NCBI RefSeq assembly: GCF_000740795.1
Contig: NZ_JGYG01000018.1
Coordinates: forward strand, 1 to 59,693
DNA length: 59,693 nucleotides
Direction of reading: 5' to 3'
Source: Haematobacter massiliensis
GTDB taxonomy: Bacteria > Pseudomonadota > Alphaproteobacteria > Rhodobacterales > Rhodobacteraceae
In this document: positions 45,620 to 56,538 of the stretch, piece after piece
How positions within the stretch are numbered: position 1 is the stretch's first letter
How the letters are laid out: each line of letters opens with the position of its first letter
Translations under genes and position numbers: made by a program
The notes under the pieces: generated by a model
Database searches by the model: none
The model's input: only the letters and a program-made list of their open reading frames with translations
What the model was told of the DNA's origin: nothing

Positions 45620-46009
45620 TCAGACCCGGCGGCGCTTCGGCGGACGGCAGCCGTTGTGCGCAAGCGGCGTCACATCGCGGATCGAGGTGATGTTGAACCC
45701 GACGGCGGCCAGCGCGCGAAGCGCCGATTCACGGCCGGAGCCGGGGCCTTGCACTTCGACTTCCAGGGTGCGGACGCCATGTTCCTGCGCCTTGCGGCCA
45801 GCGTCTTCGGCAGCCATCTGCGCCGCATAGGGCGTGGATTTCCGCGAGCCCTTGAAGCCCATCGTGCCGGCGGACGACCAGGCGATCGCATTGCCCTGCA
45901 CGTCGGAGATCAGGATCTTGGTGTTGTTGAACGAGGAGTTCACGTGAGCAACGCCAGCGGCGATGTTCTTGCGCTCCTTGCGCTTGATACGGGTCTTGTC
46001 GCGAGCCAT
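45620..46009 (-). CDS. rpsK: 30S ribosomal protein S11
   Basis: 129 residues with the S11 features [18 protein letters not shown] and the C-terminal [11 protein letters not shown]. Twelve bp after rpsM. Confidence 0.98.
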   Translation of the reverse strand: MARDKTRIKRKERKNIAAGVAHVNSSFNNTKILISDVQGNAIAWSSAGTMGFKGSRKSTPYAAQMAAEDAGRKAQEHGVRTLEVEVQGPGSGRESALRALAAVGFNITSIRDVTPLAHNGCRPPKRRRV

Positions 46010-46021
46010 GATACCCTCCCC

Positions 46022-46390
46022 TTATTTCTTCTTGCCGGCGATCGGCTTCGCCGGGCCCTTGCGGGTGCGGGCGTTGGTGTGAGTCCGCTGACCGCGGACC
46101 GGGAGGTTGCGGCGATGACGCAGGCCGCGGTAGGCACCGAGGTCCATCAGACGCTTGATGTTCATCTGAACTTCGCGGCGAAGATCGCCTTCGACGGTCA
46201 GGTTCGCGTCGATGTATTCGCGGATCGCAAGCACTTCGGCGTCGGAGAGATCATTCACGCGGCGCGACGGGTCGATGCCGACGGCCTGAACGACTTCATC
46301 GGCAATCTTCGAACCGATGCCGTGGATATAGGTCAGCGCGATCGGAACGCGCTTACCCGTGGGGATGTTTACACCAGCAATACGTGCCAC
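46022..46390 (-). CDS. rpsM: 30S ribosomal protein S13
   Basis: 122 residues, [19 protein letters not shown], with the C-terminal [17 protein letters not shown]. The 198-bp gap after adk contains a strong hairpin. Confidence 0.98.
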   Translation of the reverse strand: MARIAGVNIPTGKRVPIALTYIHGIGSKIADEVVQAVGIDPSRRVNDLSDAEVLAIREYIDANLTVEGDLRREVQMNIKRLMDLGAYRGLRHRRNLPVRGQRTHTNARTRKGPAKPIAGKKK

Positions 46391-46553
46391 TAGGGCTTCC
46401 TTTTCTGTTGCGGTTCCGTAATGCCGGAACCTTTTTTCACAACGCGGGTTTTGCGGTCTGAACCGATCCCCACACGCTCTGACCCGAAGGGCGGAGCAGA
46501 CCGAAGCCCGCCCGTCAGGACGATTCTCTTGCGAGAGGCTGTGATCTATGGGC

Positions 46554-46582
46554 TTTGGCGCCTCAGGTCAAGAGGCGCCAAA
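46554..46582 (-). terminator. Hairpin after adk
   Basis: Arms TTTGGCGCCTC and GAGGCGCCAAA pair perfectly (11 bp) around seven bases, 6 bp after the adk stop. No T-run follows on the minus strand, so termination may be partial. Confidence 0.65.
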
Positions 46583-46588
46583 AACGGA

Positions 46589-47236
46589 TCAGCCTTTGTC
46601 AAGCACCTTGCGGACCGCGTCCGAAACTGCTTCCGGCTCATCCAGCCCGTCGACCGGAGAAAGCATTTCCTTCGCGTAGTAATATCCGATCAGCGGAGAG
46701 GTTTTCTTGTAGTACTCCATCAACCGCTTGGTCAGGCTGGCCTCGTTGTCATCGGCCCGGCGACGCATGTCGGTGGAGCCGCAGACGTCGCAGACGCCAG
46801 CCACTTTCGTGGGCTTGGTGACGTCGTGATAGACTTCGCCGCAGTTCCCGCATGTGAATCGGCCGGTGATACGCGACACCAGCGCCGCGTCATCCACCTG
46901 CATCTCGATCACTGCATCGAGGGACTGGCCCACGCGCTGCAACATCGCGCCAAGCGCATCGGCTTGCGGCAGCGTCCGGGGAAAACCATCGAAGATGAAC
47001 CCTGTACCCTCGGCGCCCGCAACACGTTCCTCGATCAGCCCGATCACGATCTCATCGGTCACAAGCTGGCCACTGTCCATCACTTCGGCGACCTTGCGAC
47101 CCATCTCCGTACCGGAATGCCGCGCTTCCCGCAGCATATCCCCGGTCGAAAGCTGGACCATGCCACGCTCCTCCACGAGACGGCGGGCTTGAGTGCCCTT
47201 CCCCGCCCCCGGCGGCCCTAGCAGTATGACGTTCAT
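46589..47236 (-). CDS. adk: Adenylate kinase with zinc-type lid
   Basis: 215 residues. P-loop [12 protein letters not shown]; the LID domain contains CGNC and CDVC, the four-cysteine zinc site usual in Gram-positive and some alphaproteobacterial enzymes (E. coli lacks it). Overlaps secY by 4 bp. Interconverts ATP + AMP and 2 ADP. Confidence 0.98.
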   Translation of the reverse strand: MNVILLGPPGAGKGTQARRLVEERGMVQLSTGDMLREARHSGTEMGRKVAEVMDSGQLVTDEIVIGLIEERVAGAEGTGFIFDGFPRTLPQADALGAMLQRVGQSLDAVIEMQVDDAALVSRITGRFTCGNCGEVYHDVTKPTKVAGVCDVCGSTDMRRRADDNEASLTKRLMEYYKKTSPLIGYYYAKEMLSPVDGLDEPEAVSDAVRKVLDKG

Positions 47237-48600
47237 CGCCGGATCGTTCCCCCTTTACGCGCCGTGCCATTGCGTCTTTTGCCGCGCAACTGGCTCTTCT
47301 CGATCAGCCCTTCATACTGATGCGCCAACAGATGCGACTGGACCTGAGAGATCGTGTCCATCGTCACCGAGACGACAATCAGCACGGAGGTGCCGCCGAA
47401 GTAGAACGGGATACCCATCTGGAACCGCAGAATCTCGGGCAGCAGGACCACGGCGACAAGATAGGCCGAGCCGAGCACGAGGATGCGGTTCACAACGTAG
47501 GTCAGGTATTCCTCGGTCTTCTTGCCGGGGCGAATGCCCGGAATGAAGCCATTCTGGTTCTTCAGGTTGTCGGCGACATCATCCGTCTTGAAGGCGACGT
47601 TCGCCGTATAGAAATACGCGAAGAACACGATCATCGCTGCAAAGAACAGCATGTAGAGCGGTTGCCCCGGCCCGAAGTAGGCCAGCAGCCACGACATGAC
47701 CGGCCCGGTCTGTCCGCCGGAGAATGTGGCGATCGTGGTCGGGAGCAGGAGCAGCGAGGAGGCGAAGATGGCGGGAATGACACCGGCCGGGTTCACCTTG
47801 ATCGGCAGGTGCGATGAACCGCCGTCATAGACCTTCATCCCCACCTGGCGGCGCGGATACTGGATATGGATCTTGCGAAGAGCCCGCTCCATGAACACCA
47901 CGAAGGCGACGACCAGGACGACCATCAGGAGCACGCCGATGATGACGGCAGGCGAAACCGCGCCGGAGCGTCCCTGGCTCAGGAACCGAGCAAGCGCTGC
48001 GGGAACTTCCGCGATGATGCCGACGAAGATGATGAGCGAGATGCCGTTACCGATGCCGCGCGCGGTGATCTGTTCACCCAGCCACATCAGGAACATCGTG
48101 CCGCCGACCAGCGTGATCACGCAGGCCACGCGGAAGAACATCCCCGGATCGGCGACGAGACCGCCGGCCTCAAGGCTGACCGCCAGACCCCATGCCTGGA
48201 AGATCGCCAGCGCCACCGTACCGTAGCGGGTGTATTGGTTGATCTTCTTCCGCCCGGCCTCTCCCTCTTTCTTCAGGCCCTGAAGCGAGGGGATCATCGC
48301 GACGAGAAGCTGCACGATGATGGAGGCGGAGATATAGGGCATGATGCCGAGCGCAAAGACCCCCATCCGCCCGAGCGCGCCGCCGGTGAACATCGTCAGG
48401 ATGCCACCCAGCCCGGTCTGCGCCTGCTCCATGAAATTGCGCAGCGCCGCCGCGTCAATGCCCGGAACGGGGATGTAGGTGCCGAGCCGGTAGACGATCA
48501 GCAACCCGATGGTGAAGAAGATGCGGTGGCGCAGGTCGGTCGCCTTGCCGAGGGTTCCCCAGCTCAGGTTCGCGGCCATTTGCTCAGCAGCAGATGCCAT
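47233..48600 (-). CDS. secY: Protein translocase subunit SecY
   Basis: 455 residues with ten membrane segments; starts [20 protein letters not shown] and shows the plug-region motif [17 protein letters not shown] and the cytoplasmic loop [19 protein letters not shown]. Main channel of Sec export. Confidence 0.98.
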   Translation of the reverse strand: MASAAEQMAANLSWGTLGKATDLRHRIFFTIGLLIVYRLGTYIPVPGIDAAALRNFMEQAQTGLGGILTMFTGGALGRMGVFALGIMPYISASIIVQLLVAMIPSLQGLKKEGEAGRKKINQYTRYGTVALAIFQAWGLAVSLEAGGLVADPGMFFRVACVITLVGGTMFLMWLGEQITARGIGNGISLIIFVGIIAEVPAALARFLSQGRSGAVSPAVIIGVLLMVVLVVAFVVFMERALRKIHIQYPRRQVGMKVYDGGSSHLPIKVNPAGVIPAIFASSLLLLPTTIATFSGGQTGPVMSWLLAYFGPGQPLYMLFFAAMIVFFAYFYTANVAFKTDDVADNLKNQNGFIPGIRPGKKTEEYLTYVVNRILVLGSAYLVAVVLLPEILRFQMGIPFYFGGTSVLIVVSVTMDTISQVQSHLLAHQYEGLIEKSQLRGKRRNGTARKGGTIRR

Positions 48601-48639
48601 GCCCAGACTCTTTCCGAGACCACGTCTCTTTCATGGACA

Positions 48640-48672
48640 GCGCCGCCGGCCCGTTGACCGGTCCGGCGGCGC
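48640..48672 (-). other. Stem-loop between rplO and secY
   Basis: Arms GCGCCGCCGG and CCGGCGGCGC pair perfectly around 13 bases in a 121-bp gap. No T-run follows. Confidence 0.7.
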
Positions 48673-48721
48673 GGAAAATCTCGTCGCAGGTGTAAGCGGC
48701 GCGAGCGCCGCACACAACGCC

Positions 48722-49192
48722 TTATTCGGCGGCGGCGACAGCAACTTTCAGGGAGCCGCCGGCTTTCTCAACCGCCTCGATGGCCGATTGGGAGGCGCCG
48801 GACACTTCCAGCGCGAGCTTCGCCGTCACGTCGCCCTTCGCAAGCACCCGGATACCGTCGAGCTTGCGGCGCACGAGACCGGAGGTCACGAGCACGTCTT
48901 CCGTGATCGGCTGCGCAGCGTCGAGTTTGCCGGCGTCAACGAATTTCTGGATCAGGCCAAGGTTGATGACCGCGTAAGACTTCGCGTTCGGCTTGGTGAA
49001 GCCGCGCTTCGGCAGACGGCGGTAGAGCGGCATCTGGCCACCCTCGTAACCGTTCAGCGCAACGCCCGAGCGGGACTTCTGACCCTTGATACCGCGACCG
49101 GCGGTTTTACCCTTGCCGGAGCCAGGACCACGGGCGACGCGTTTCTTCTTGCGGACCGCGCCTTCGTTGTCGCGGAGTTCGTTCAGTTTCAT
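48722..49192 (-). CDS. rplO: 50S ribosomal protein L15
   Basis: 156 residues from [20 protein letters not shown]; the longer in-frame start at 49258 adds 22 residues not found in L15. Contains [20 protein letters not shown]. Preceded by a 226-bp gap with a terminator-like hairpin. Confidence 0.97.
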   Translation of the reverse strand: MKLNELRDNEGAVRKKKRVARGPGSGKGKTAGRGIKGQKSRSGVALNGYEGGQMPLYRRLPKRGFTKPNAKSYAVINLGLIQKFVDAGKLDAAQPITEDVLVTSGLVRRKLDGIRVLAKGDVTAKLALEVSGASQSAIEAVEKAGGSLKVAVAAAE

Positions 49193-49370
49193 ATCGCTTC
49201 TCCTTACCGGAATCGCCCCCGAAGCGAGTTGGGCGAACACGGCATATGGGTGATTCAAAAAGGCCCGTCGCGGACCACCGGCGGCATATACCGGTTGCGG
49301 GGAGGCGGATCAAGGCACTTCGCGTATCCGCCGCGGGATTGTTCGCCCACGCAGCCGGCCTAAAAGCAGA

Positions 49371-49396
49371 ACGCCCCGATCCTGCGACCGGGGCGT
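49371..49396 (-). terminator. Terminator-like hairpin between rpmD and rplO
   Basis: ACGCCCCG and CGGGGCGT pair around ten bases; the minus transcript then has TTCTGCTTTT. It lies 22 bp after the rpmD stop, so rplO-secY-adk may have their own promoter in the rest of the gap (49193-49370), though none is clear. Confidence 0.7.
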
Positions 49397-49418
49397 CCTG
49401 ATGGCTGACGGCTAAGGA

Positions 49419-49607
49419 TCAGCCTTTTTCTTCGACGATCTGCACGAGGTGCGGGATCGAGTTCACCATACCGCGGATAGAGGGCGTATCCTCCAGCTCA
49501 CGGGTGCGGTGCATCTTGTTCAGACCAAGCCCGATCAGCGTGCGCTGCTGGCTGGCCGGACGACGGATCGGCGAGCCGATCTGCTTGACAATGATGGTTT
49601 TCGCCAT
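49419..49607 (-). CDS. rpmD: 50S ribosomal protein L30
   Basis: 62 residues, [20 protein letters not shown], with [19 protein letters not shown]. Eleven bp after rpsE. Confidence 0.97.
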   Translation of the reverse strand: MAKTIIVKQIGSPIRRPASQQRTLIGLGLNKMHRTRELEDTPSIRGMVNSIPHLVQIVEEKG

Positions 49608-49618
49608 TGTTCCGCTCC

Positions 49619-50173
49619 TTACGCTTCTGCCGCTTCGGCTTCGGCGCGCTTCAGGATGTCGCCCACTTTCTTGCCGCGACGCTGCGCGACCGAACGGGGG
49701 CTGGCTTCCTTCTGCAGGCCGTCGATGGTGGCCCGGATCATGTTGTAGGGGTTTTGCGACCCCAGCGACTTCGCCACGACGTCCTGGAGGCCCAGCATCT
49801 CGAACACGGCGCGCATCGGCCCGCCCGCGATGATCCCGGTACCCGGAGCAGCGGTCCGCATCACGACCTTGCCGGCGCCATGACGGCCCTCGATGTCATG
49901 ATGCAGGGTGCGGCCCTCGCGCAGCGGCACGCGGATCAGGCTGCGTTTCGCCTGCTCGGTGGCCTTGCGGATGGCTTCCGGAACTTCCTTGGCCTTGCCC
50001 TTGCCGAAGCCGACACGGCCCCGCTGGTCGCCAACTACCACGAGAGCGGCGAAGCCGAAACGCTTGCCCCCTTTGACGGTCTTGGACACACGGTTGATCG
50101 CCACGAGACGATCGGCGAATTCCGGATTTTCCTCGCGCTCGCGACGATCCCGGCGGTTCTCACGTTCTGCCAT
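49619..50173 (-). CDS. rpsE: 30S ribosomal protein S5
   Basis: 184 residues. S5 motifs [21 protein letters not shown] and [16 protein letters not shown] basic, glutamate-rich N-terminal extension ([20 protein letters not shown]) precedes the core. Confidence 0.98.
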   Translation of the reverse strand: MAERENRRDRREREENPEFADRLVAINRVSKTVKGGKRFGFAALVVVGDQRGRVGFGKGKAKEVPEAIRKATEQAKRSLIRVPLREGRTLHHDIEGRHGAGKVVMRTAAPGTGIIAGGPMRAVFEMLGLQDVVAKSLGSQNPYNMIRATIDGLQKEASPRSVAQRRGKKVGDILKRAEAEAAEA

Positions 50174-50295
50174 ACGGCTTTCCTAATTTCAGGGGGCATG
50201 ATGGCCCGGCTGATTCAATCCAGGTCGCTGCAGTCAAGCCGCATCGCCGGATCATCGAGGCGTCGCGGCGTGCGGCGCCTTCACTTTCGTCAGAC

Positions 50296-50324
50296 ATACG
50301 CCGTGTCGCGAAGACACGGCGTAT
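50296..50324 (-). other. Perfect stem-loop between rplR and rpsE
   Basis: Arms ATACGCCGTGTC and GACACGGCGTAT (12 bp, perfect) enclose a TTCGC loop on the minus transcript, in a 188-bp gap. No T-run follows. The loop sequence is a very stable tetraloop type. Confidence 0.8.
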
Positions 50325-50361
50325 CATTTCCAGCCCCTTCCCGCAAAGGCGGGAGACGGGA

Positions 50362-50721
50362 TCAGAACTTCAGGCCACCCTCGCGGGCAGCATCGGCAAG
50401 TGCCTTGATCTTGCCGTGGAACAGGAAGCCACCGCGGTCGAAGTAGACTTCTTCCACGCCGGCCTTCTTGGCCCGCTCGGCAATCGCCGCACCGATCTTG
50501 CCGGCCGCTTCCACGTTGTTCTTGCCAACGAGCCCGAGATCTTTCTCGAGGGTCGAGGCAGCCGCCACGGTCACGCCCTTCACGTCGTCGATCAGCTGAA
50601 CGCTGATATTCTTCGACGAGCGGTGAACCGACAGGCGCAGACGCCCGTTGGCCTGAGCCCGCAGTTTGTTCCGGACGCGCAGGCGGCGCTTCAGGAACAG
50701 CTCTCGCTTTGTGTTCGCCAT
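50362..50721 (-). CDS. rplR: 50S ribosomal protein L18
   Basis: 119 residues, [20 protein letters not shown], ending with [20 protein letters not shown]. Eleven bp after rplF. Confidence 0.97.
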   Translation of the reverse strand: MANTKRELFLKRRLRVRNKLRAQANGRLRLSVHRSSKNISVQLIDDVKGVTVAAASTLEKDLGLVGKNNVEAAGKIGAAIAERAKKAGVEEVYFDRGGFLFHGKIKALADAAREGGLKF

Positions 50722-50732
50722 CTGTTGCGTCC

Positions 50733-51266
50733 TTACTTCTTCTTGCCTTCCTTACGGAAGATGTACTCGTCCTTGTACTTGATCCCCTTGCCCTTGTAGG
50801 GCTCCGGAGAGCGCCATTCGCGGATATTGGCCGCGACCTGACCGACGAGTTGCTGATCCATGCCTTCGACAACGATCTCCGTCTGTTTCGGAGCGGTGAT
50901 CGTCACGCCTTGCGGCACTTCGAAGTTCACTTCGTGGCTGTAGCCCAGCGAGAGCTTCAGGACGTTGCCGGTCATTGCAGCGCGGTAACCCACGCCGCTG
51001 ATTTCCAGCTCTTTCTTGAAGCCCGTGGTCACGCCCTGCACGAGGTTCGACACCATCGTGCGGGACATGCCCCACTGCGCACGTGCCCGCTTGGACAGGC
51101 CGCGCGGCTGGACTTTCACCAGATTGTCTTCGACCGTGATCGACACATCGTCGGTCGCGGTGAAGCTGCGCGTGCCCTTCGGGCCCTTCACTTCGATCGT
51201 CTGACCGGAAACGGAGGCGGTGACCCCCTTCGGCAGCTCGACCGGTTTTTTCCCAATACGAGACAT
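50733..51266 (-). CDS. rplF: 50S ribosomal protein L6
   Basis: 177 residues, [20 protein letters not shown], with the C-terminal signature [20 protein letters not shown]. Confidence 0.98.
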   Translation of the reverse strand: MSRIGKKPVELPKGVTASVSGQTIEVKGPKGTRSFTATDDVSITVEDNLVKVQPRGLSKRARAQWGMSRTMVSNLVQGVTTGFKKELEISGVGYRAAMTGNVLKLSLGYSHEVNFEVPQGVTITAPKQTEIVVEGMDQQLVGQVAANIREWRSPEPYKGKGIKYKDEYIFRKEGKKK

Positions 51267-51276
51267 TGCCTACTCC

Positions 51277-51675
51277 TCAGAACACAGTGCAGAGCACTTC
51301 GCCGCCGACATTGGCGGTGCGCGCAGCCGTATCCGACATCACGCCCTTGGGGGTCGACACGATCGACACGCCGAGGCCGTTACGCGGAGACGGCAGATCG
51401 TTCACGGCCATGTAGACCCGACGACCCGGTTTCGAAACCCGCTTCAGTTCGCGGATGACGGGGGTGCCCTCGAAGTACTTCAGGCTGATGACGAGCTCAT
51501 CGAGACCTTTTTCGGTCGTCGCGCGCTCGTAACCGCGGATGTAGCCCTCGTCGCGGAGCACGTCGAGCACCCAGGCGCGGAGCTTGGAGGCGGGCGTGCT
51601 GACGGTGGATTTGCCACGCATCTGCGCGTTGCGGATACGGGTCAGCATATCGCCGATAGGATCGTTCACAGACAT
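51277..51675 (-). CDS. rpsH: 30S ribosomal protein S8
   Basis: 132 residues, [20 protein letters not shown], with [20 protein letters not shown] near the C-terminus. Confidence 0.98.
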   Translation of the reverse strand: MSVNDPIGDMLTRIRNAQMRGKSTVSTPASKLRAWVLDVLRDEGYIRGYERATTEKGLDELVISLKYFEGTPVIRELKRVSKPGRRVYMAVNDLPSPRNGLGVSIVSTPKGVMSDTAARTANVGGEVLCTVF

Positions 51676-51685
51676 CGCGACCTCC

Positions 51686-51991
51686 TTACCAGCTCGATTT
51701 CACCATGCCCGGGATCTGGCCGAAGGAGGCCAGTTCACGGAGCATGATCCGGGACATTTTAAGCTTGCGGTAGTAGGCCTTCGGGCGACCCGTCAGCTGG
51801 CAGCGGTTGTGAAGCCGCGTGGCCGAGGAGTTGCGCGGAAGTTCCGCAAGTTTCAGCGACGCCTTGAAGCGCTGCTCCATCGGCAGCTCCTCATTGGCGA
51901 TGACGGTCTTCAGAGCCGCGCGTTTGGAGGCGTATTGAGCCACCAGCTTCTCGCGCTTCTTCTGACGTTCGACCATGGATTTCTTGGCCAT
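51686..51991 (-). CDS. rpsN: 30S ribosomal protein S14
   Basis: 101 residues, the long zinc-free form, [20 protein letters not shown], with [10 protein letters not shown]-like [20 protein letters not shown]. Confidence 0.98.
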   Translation of the reverse strand: MAKKSMVERQKKREKLVAQYASKRAALKTVIANEELPMEQRFKASLKLAELPRNSSATRLHNRCQLTGRPKAYYRKLKMSRIMLRELASFGQIPGMVKSSW

Positions 51992-52013
51992 GTGTTTCAG
52001 TCTCCTCGCGCGA

Positions 52014-52574
52014 TCAGCTGTTGAAGGGCATGCTGAATTGCTTCAGCAGCGCCTTCGCTTCCGCGTCAGTCGCCGCGGTGGTGCAGATGATGATGTCCAT
52101 GCCGAGAACTTCGTCGACCTTGTCGAAGTTGATCTCGGGGAACACGATGTGCTCCTTCAGGCCCATGGCATAGTTGCCACGACCATCGAAGGACGTGCCC
52201 TTGACGCCGCGGAAGTCGCGGACGCGGGGCAGCGCGATGGTGATCAGCCGATCAAGGAACTCGTACATCCGGTCACCGCGAAGGGTGACCTTGCAGCCCA
52301 GCGGCATTTCCTCACGGACGCGGAAGCCGGCGATCGACTTCTTGGCGTGAGTCACCACGGCCTTCTGACCGGCGATGAGCGACAGCTCCTCGGCAGCCTG
52401 CTTCACCTTCTTGGTGTCCTTGACCGCTTCGCCGACGCCCATGTTCAGCACGATCTTGTCGAGCCGGGGGATCTGCATGTCGTTCTTGTAGGAGAATTCC
52501 TCCTTCAGAGCGGCGCGGATCGTGTCCTTGAAGAGCGTCTTGAGACGCGGGGTGTAGTTCGCAGAGTCGAGCAT
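52014..52574 (-). CDS. rplE: 50S ribosomal protein L5
   Basis: 186 residues, with [18 protein letters not shown] and [20 protein letters not shown]. Start and rplX stop overlap as TGATG-type junction (1 bp). Confidence 0.98.
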   Translation of the reverse strand: MLDSANYTPRLKTLFKDTIRAALKEEFSYKNDMQIPRLDKIVLNMGVGEAVKDTKKVKQAAEELSLIAGQKAVVTHAKKSIAGFRVREEMPLGCKVTLRGDRMYEFLDRLITIALPRVRDFRGVKGTSFDGRGNYAMGLKEHIVFPEINFDKVDEVLGMDIIICTTAATDAEAKALLKQFSMPFNS

Positions 52575-52879
52575 CAGATCGCCTCCCCGGTGGTCTTGGC
52601 GAAACGCACCTTCTTGCCGTCTTCGAAGCGGAAGCCGACGCGGGTAGCCTTGCCGTTGGTGTCAAGCAGCGCGAGGTTCGAAAGCTGGATCGGAGCCGCT
52701 TTCGGGATCCGGCCGCCCTGGCTCGCCTGAGACTGACGGGTGTGACGGATGACGATGTTCACGCCATCGACAACAGCCTTGTTCTCCTTCGGGAGAACCT
52801 GGGTGATCTCACCCTGCTTGCCCTTGTCCTTGCCGGTGAGCACGACGACCTTGTCGCCTTTTTTCAGCTTGGCGGCCAT
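52574..52879 (-). CDS. rplX: 50S ribosomal protein L24
   Basis: 101 residues, [20 protein letters not shown] (KOW motif). ATG 52879 is chosen over the adjacent GTG at 52882; it overlaps the rplN stop by one base. Confidence 0.97.
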   Translation of the reverse strand: MAAKLKKGDKVVVLTGKDKGKQGEITQVLPKENKAVVDGVNIVIRHTRQSQASQGGRIPKAAPIQLSNLALLDTNGKATRVGFRFEDGKKVRFAKTTGEAI

Positions 52880-53247
52880 CACAGCACCTCCGGCGCGAGG
52901 CTGATGATTTTCATGAAGTTCTTCGCACGAAGCTCACGCACCACCGGCCCGAAGATACGCGTGCCGACCGGTTCACCCTGGTTGTTCAGGATGACGGCCG
53001 CATTGCGGTCAAAACGGATGGAGGTGCCGTCTTCACGGCGAACTTCCTTGGCGGTACGAACGACGACGGCCTTGCGAACGTCACCTTTCTTCACGCGACC
53101 GCGCGGAATGGCTTCCTTGACCGACACCACGATGATGTCGCCCACGGAGGCATACCGACGATGCGAGCCGCCCAGAACCTTGATGCACTGCACCCGGCGA
53201 GCGCCGGAGTTGTCAGCGACATCCAGATTGGTCTGCATCTGGATCAT
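52879..53247 (-). CDS. rplN: 50S ribosomal protein L14
   Basis: 122 residues, [20 protein letters not shown], ending [19 protein letters not shown]. Binds 16S/23S bridge helices. Confidence 0.98.
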   Translation of the reverse strand: MIQMQTNLDVADNSGARRVQCIKVLGGSHRRYASVGDIIVVSVKEAIPRGRVKKGDVRKAVVVRTAKEVRREDGTSIRFDRNAAVILNNQGEPVGTRIFGPVVRELRAKNFMKIISLAPEVL

Positions 53248-53311
53248 TGGGTTACTCCCGACCTTTGGGGACGGTTATCAGCCGCCGCCCCAGGGTTTCG
53301 ATGTATCTGGC

Positions 53312-53551
53312 TCAGGCCTGAGCGTCGCTCACGACCGTCCAGCGTTTCGTCTTCGAAATCGGCGCGCATTCCTCGATACGAACGCTGTCGCCGACCTTGA
53401 ACTGGTTCTCCGCGTCATGGGCGCGGTATTTCTTCGACTTCCGAACCGTCTTCTTCATCACGGGATGCGTGAAGCGACGCTCGACCAGAACGGTGATCGT
53501 CTGATCGTTCTTGTCAGAGGTGACGGTGCCTTGAAGGATACGTTTGGGCAT
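53312..53551 (-). CDS. rpsQ: 30S ribosomal protein S17
   Basis: 79 residues, [20 protein letters not shown], with [17 protein letters not shown]. Ten bp after rpmC. Confidence 0.97.
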   Translation of the reverse strand: MPKRILQGTVTSDKNDQTITVLVERRFTHPVMKKTVRKSKKYRAHDAENQFKVGDSVRIEECAPISKTKRWTVVSDAQA

Positions 53552-53561
53552 CTCGTGATCC

Positions 53562-53765
53562 TCAGTTCGCCGCCGCCGCAGCGGCTTTCTGGTTCAGAAT
53601 GGTCTTCACGCGCGCGGCGTCACGGCGGACCTGCCGGATGCGGGCGGTGTTCTCGAGCTGGCCGGTCGCCTTCTGGAAGCGGAGGTTGAACGCCTCCTTC
53701 TTCAGTGCAACCAGCTCGTCCCGGAGCTGATCCGGGGTCTTGCTGTTGAGTTCCTGGGCGCTCAT
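53562..53765 (-). CDS. rpmC: 50S ribosomal protein L29
   Basis: 67 residues from [20 protein letters not shown]; an upstream start at 53807 is rejected because AAAGGAAAAAGG precedes the ATG at 53765. A 149-bp gap separates it from the hydrolase gene instead of the usual direct junction with rplP. Confidence 0.96.
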   Translation of the reverse strand: MSAQELNSKTPDQLRDELVALKKEAFNLRFQKATGQLENTARIRQVRRDAARVKTILNQKAAAAAAN

Positions 53766-53914
53766 CGCCTTTTTCCTTTCACAATCACCGGACGGCCCCT
53801 TCTGCAAGGGTGACCTGCAACCCGGTGGATCAATGAGGTACCGACGATTCCGGGGAACCCCGGACTCGCGGATGCGGCTTCCTACAGGAAGAAGACCGCG
53901 GGGGCAAGGAAAAG

Positions 53915-54664
53915 TTATGCCACCCGTTCGAGCATAGACCGGATGGCGCGCGCGACAAGCGACGGCTGCTCGATATGGACCATATGGCCGGCATAGGGGA
54001 TCAACGCCAAGGCGGCATGCGGTATAGCTTCGGCCAGAGCCACCGTCTCCCGCCGCGAGACGAGTTCATCTGCATCGCCGTTCAGGATCAATACAGGCAT
54101 GGCGATCCGCTCGATACCCGCCGGATAGTTCCCCGCATCGCCGTTCAACCACATCGCCTTTACCAGATCGAACAGCCGCTCGAAATCGGGCGCGGGATTT
54201 TCCGCCTCATACCTGGCGACATCGTTCGGAAAGCGACCGCGCCAGAATGCAGCGGTGAGCGGCAGAAAAAATTTCTCGGCCGCCTCGGGCGGAGGCGGCG
54301 CAACGCTACCGCCGATACTGACAATCCCCGAAAGCGGTTCACCACGAACCGCAAGCTCCAACGCAATCACACCGCCATCGCTATGCCCGATGACCAATGG
54401 TCGTTCCAGCCCCAGCTCAGCGATCACGGCCGCGACATCGTCAGCCAGTTGCGGGTAGGTGAGCTTCCCCTGCCCCAGCGAGGAGGCGCCATGGCCGCGC
54501 GTCTCGATCAGCACACAGCGCGCCTCGGGGAACTCGGCCGCCAACGGCTCCATCTCCCGTGCCGCGCCGAGGCCGCCGTGAAGGAACAGCATCGGCAGGC
54601 CCCCCGGGACACCGCGCTCCACGACCCGCAGCAGCGCTTCGCCGGATGATACCTTACGCTCCAT
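53915..54664 (-). CDS. Alpha/beta hydrolase embedded in the S10 operon
   Basis: 249 residues. Alpha/beta hydrolase fold with oxyanion region FLHGGLGAA, nucleophile elbow IGHSDGG (Ser95), acid [10 protein letters not shown] and His in [11 protein letters not shown]: a complete triad. Substrate unknown; resembles esterases and dehalogenase-like hydrolases. It lies between rplP and rpmC, which are adjacent in most bacteria, and is preceded by a strong terminator-like hairpin. Base composition and codon use look like the neighbours, so the insertion is probably old. Confidence 0.9.
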   Translation of the reverse strand: MERKVSSGEALLRVVERGVPGGLPMLFLHGGLGAAREMEPLAAEFPEARCVLIETRGHGASSLGQGKLTYPQLADDVAAVIAELGLERPLVIGHSDGGVIALELAVRGEPLSGIVSIGGSVAPPPPEAAEKFFLPLTAAFWRGRFPNDVARYEAENPAPDFERLFDLVKAMWLNGDAGNYPAGIERIAMPVLILNGDADELVSRRETVALAEAIPHAALALIPYAGHMVHIEQPSLVARAIRSMLERVA

Positions 54665-54680
54665 GACCCCTCCACATGCA

Positions 54681-54707
54681 AAAGGCCTCCCGCTCGGGGA
54701 GGCCTTT
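54681..54707 (-). terminator. Terminator between rplP and the hydrolase gene
   Basis: Arms AAAGGCCTCCC and GGGAGGCCTTT pair perfectly (11 bp) around five bases and continue as TTTTGC on the minus strand. It lies 22 bp after rplP and 17 bp before the hydrolase ATG, within the ribosomal superoperon. Confidence 0.85.
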
Positions 54708-54729
54708 CACTTAATGCAGTGGCGAAGTC

Positions 54730-55143
54730 TTACCAGTCTTCGCGGACGATGACGCGGGTCGTGACCGGGAGCTTCATCGCGCCGAGGCGGAGCGCCTCGC
54801 GAGCGATCGTCTCGTTCACGCCGTCGATCTCGAACATGATCCGGCCGGGTTTGACGCGGGCGGCCCAGAAATCGACGGAGCCCTTACCTTTACCCATCCG
54901 CACTTCGGTCGGCTTCGAGGTGACCGGAACGTCCGGGAAAATCCGGATCCACACCCGGCCCTGACGCTTCATGTGCCGGGTGATCGCGCGGCGGGCCGCT
55001 TCGATCTGGCGCGCGGTGACGCGCTCCGGCTCGGTCGCTTTCAGGCCAAAGGAGCCGAAGTTCAGCAGGAAGCCGCCCTTCGCATCTCCGTGGATCCGGC
55101 CCTTGTGCTGTTTGCGGAACTTCGTCCGTTTAGGTTGCAGCAT
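54730..55143 (-). CDS. rplP: 50S ribosomal protein L16
   Basis: 137 residues, [20 protein letters not shown], with [19 protein letters not shown]. Followed by a terminator rather than rpmC. Confidence 0.98.
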   Translation of the reverse strand: MLQPKRTKFRKQHKGRIHGDAKGGFLLNFGSFGLKATEPERVTARQIEAARRAITRHMKRQGRVWIRIFPDVPVTSKPTEVRMGKGKGSVDFWAARVKPGRIMFEIDGVNETIAREALRLGAMKLPVTTRVIVREDW

Positions 55144-55156
55144 CTTGTTCTACTCC

Positions 55157-55873
55157 TCAGCGGTCGCCACGCTCACGGCGCGGACCACGCGGGGCGGGAC
55201 CATCCTGGGACTCGATCGCGCGGCGGTCGTGCGCCTGCGGGTCGTGCTCCATGATCTCGCCTTTGAAGATCCACACCTTCACCCCGATGATGCCGTAAGG
55301 CGTCGTGGCTTCGGACGTCGCATAGTCGATATCGGCGCGCAGCGTGTGCAGCGGCACGCGGCCCTCGCGGTACCATTCGGTCCGCGCGATTTCCGCACCG
55401 CCAAGACGGCCTCCGACGTTCACGCGGATGCCGAGGGCACCCATGCGCATCGCGTTCTGCACGGCGCGCTTCATGGCGCGACGGAAGGAGACGCGACGCT
55501 CCATCTGCTGGGCGATCGACTCGGCCACCAGCTGCGCGTCAAGCTCCGGCTTGCGCACTTCAACGATGTTGAGGTGCAGTTCGGACGCGGTGAACTTCGA
55601 GAGCTTCTTGCGAAGAACCTCGATATCCGCGCCTTTCTTGCCGATGATGACGCCCGGACGCGCGGTGTAGATCGTGACGCGGCACTTCTTGTGCGGACGC
55701 TCGATCACCACCTTGGAGATGCCGGCAGCCTTGCATTCCTTGTGGATGAACTCCCGCATCTTGATGTCTTCAAGAAGCAGGTTGCCGTAATCCTTGGTGT
55801 CGGCGAACCAGCGGCTGTCCCAGGTGCGGTTGACCTGGAGGCGCATCCCAATCGGGTTGACCTTCTGACCCAT
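55157..55873 (-). CDS. rpsC: 30S ribosomal protein S3
   Basis: 238 residues, [20 protein letters not shown], with the KH domain [16 protein letters not shown]. Overlaps rplV by one base. Confidence 0.98.
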   Translation of the reverse strand: MGQKVNPIGMRLQVNRTWDSRWFADTKDYGNLLLEDIKMREFIHKECKAAGISKVVIERPHKKCRVTIYTARPGVIIGKKGADIEVLRKKLSKFTASELHLNIVEVRKPELDAQLVAESIAQQMERRVSFRRAMKRAVQNAMRMGALGIRVNVGGRLGGAEIARTEWYREGRVPLHTLRADIDYATSEATTPYGIIGVKVWIFKGEIMEHDPQAHDRRAIESQDGPAPRGPRRERGDR

Positions 55874-56253
55874 TACGCTTGCTCCTCGACTTGCCGCACC
55901 TTGATGGTCAGCTCGGAAAACGGTTTCACGATCTTGCCGAACCGGCCGCGGGCGCGCGGGCGACCGCGTTTCATGACCATGTTCTTGCCGACGAAGGCTT
56001 CCGCGACGACCAGCTCGTCCACGTCAAGCCCGTGGTTGTTCTCGGCATTGGCGATGGCCGACTGAAGGCACTTCCGCACGTCGATGGCGATGCGCTTGTG
56101 CGAGAAGGTGAGATCGGCAAGAGCCTTGTCCACCTTCTTGCCGCGAATGAGCGCCGCGACGAGATTCAGTTTCTGCGGCGAGGTACGAAGCATGCGCAGC
56201 TTCGCCATCGCCTCATTTTCCGCCACGCGGCGCGGATTCTTTTCCTGACCCAT
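55873..56253 (-). CDS. rplV: 50S ribosomal protein L22
   Basis: 126 residues, with [20 protein letters not shown] and the tunnel hairpin [14 protein letters not shown]. The sequence could also start at MAKLRMLR (56208); GGAAGTAAGCC upstream favours 56253. Confidence 0.97.
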   Translation of the reverse strand: MGQEKNPRRVAENEAMAKLRMLRTSPQKLNLVAALIRGKKVDKALADLTFSHKRIAIDVRKCLQSAIANAENNHGLDVDELVVAEAFVGKNMVMKRGRPRARGRFGKIVKPFSELTIKVRQVEEQA

Positions 56254-56256
56254 GGC

Positions 56257-56535
56257 TTACTTCCTTTTGGCTTTCTTGTCGGCCGCGTGACCGTAGTAGG
56301 TCCGCGTCGGCGAGTATTCACCGAATTTCTGGCCGATCATCTCTTCGGTGACGTTCACCGGGATATGCTTCTGGCCATTGTAGACGCCGAAGGTCAGCCC
56401 CACGAACTGGGGAAGAATGGTCGAACGACGCGACCAGATCTTGATGACTTCCGACCGCCCCGACTCGCGGGACTTCTCCGCCTTGCGAAGCACATAGGCA
56501 TCGACAAAGGGGCCTTTCCAAACAGAACGCGCCAT
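56257..56535 (-). CDS. rpsS: 30S ribosomal protein S19
   Basis: 92 residues, [20 protein letters not shown], with [20 protein letters not shown]. Confidence 0.98.
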   Translation of the reverse strand: MARSVWKGPFVDAYVLRKAEKSRESGRSEVIKIWSRRSTILPQFVGLTFGVYNGQKHIPVNVTEEMIGQKFGEYSPTRTYYGHAADKKAKRK

Positions 56536-56538
56536 GGA

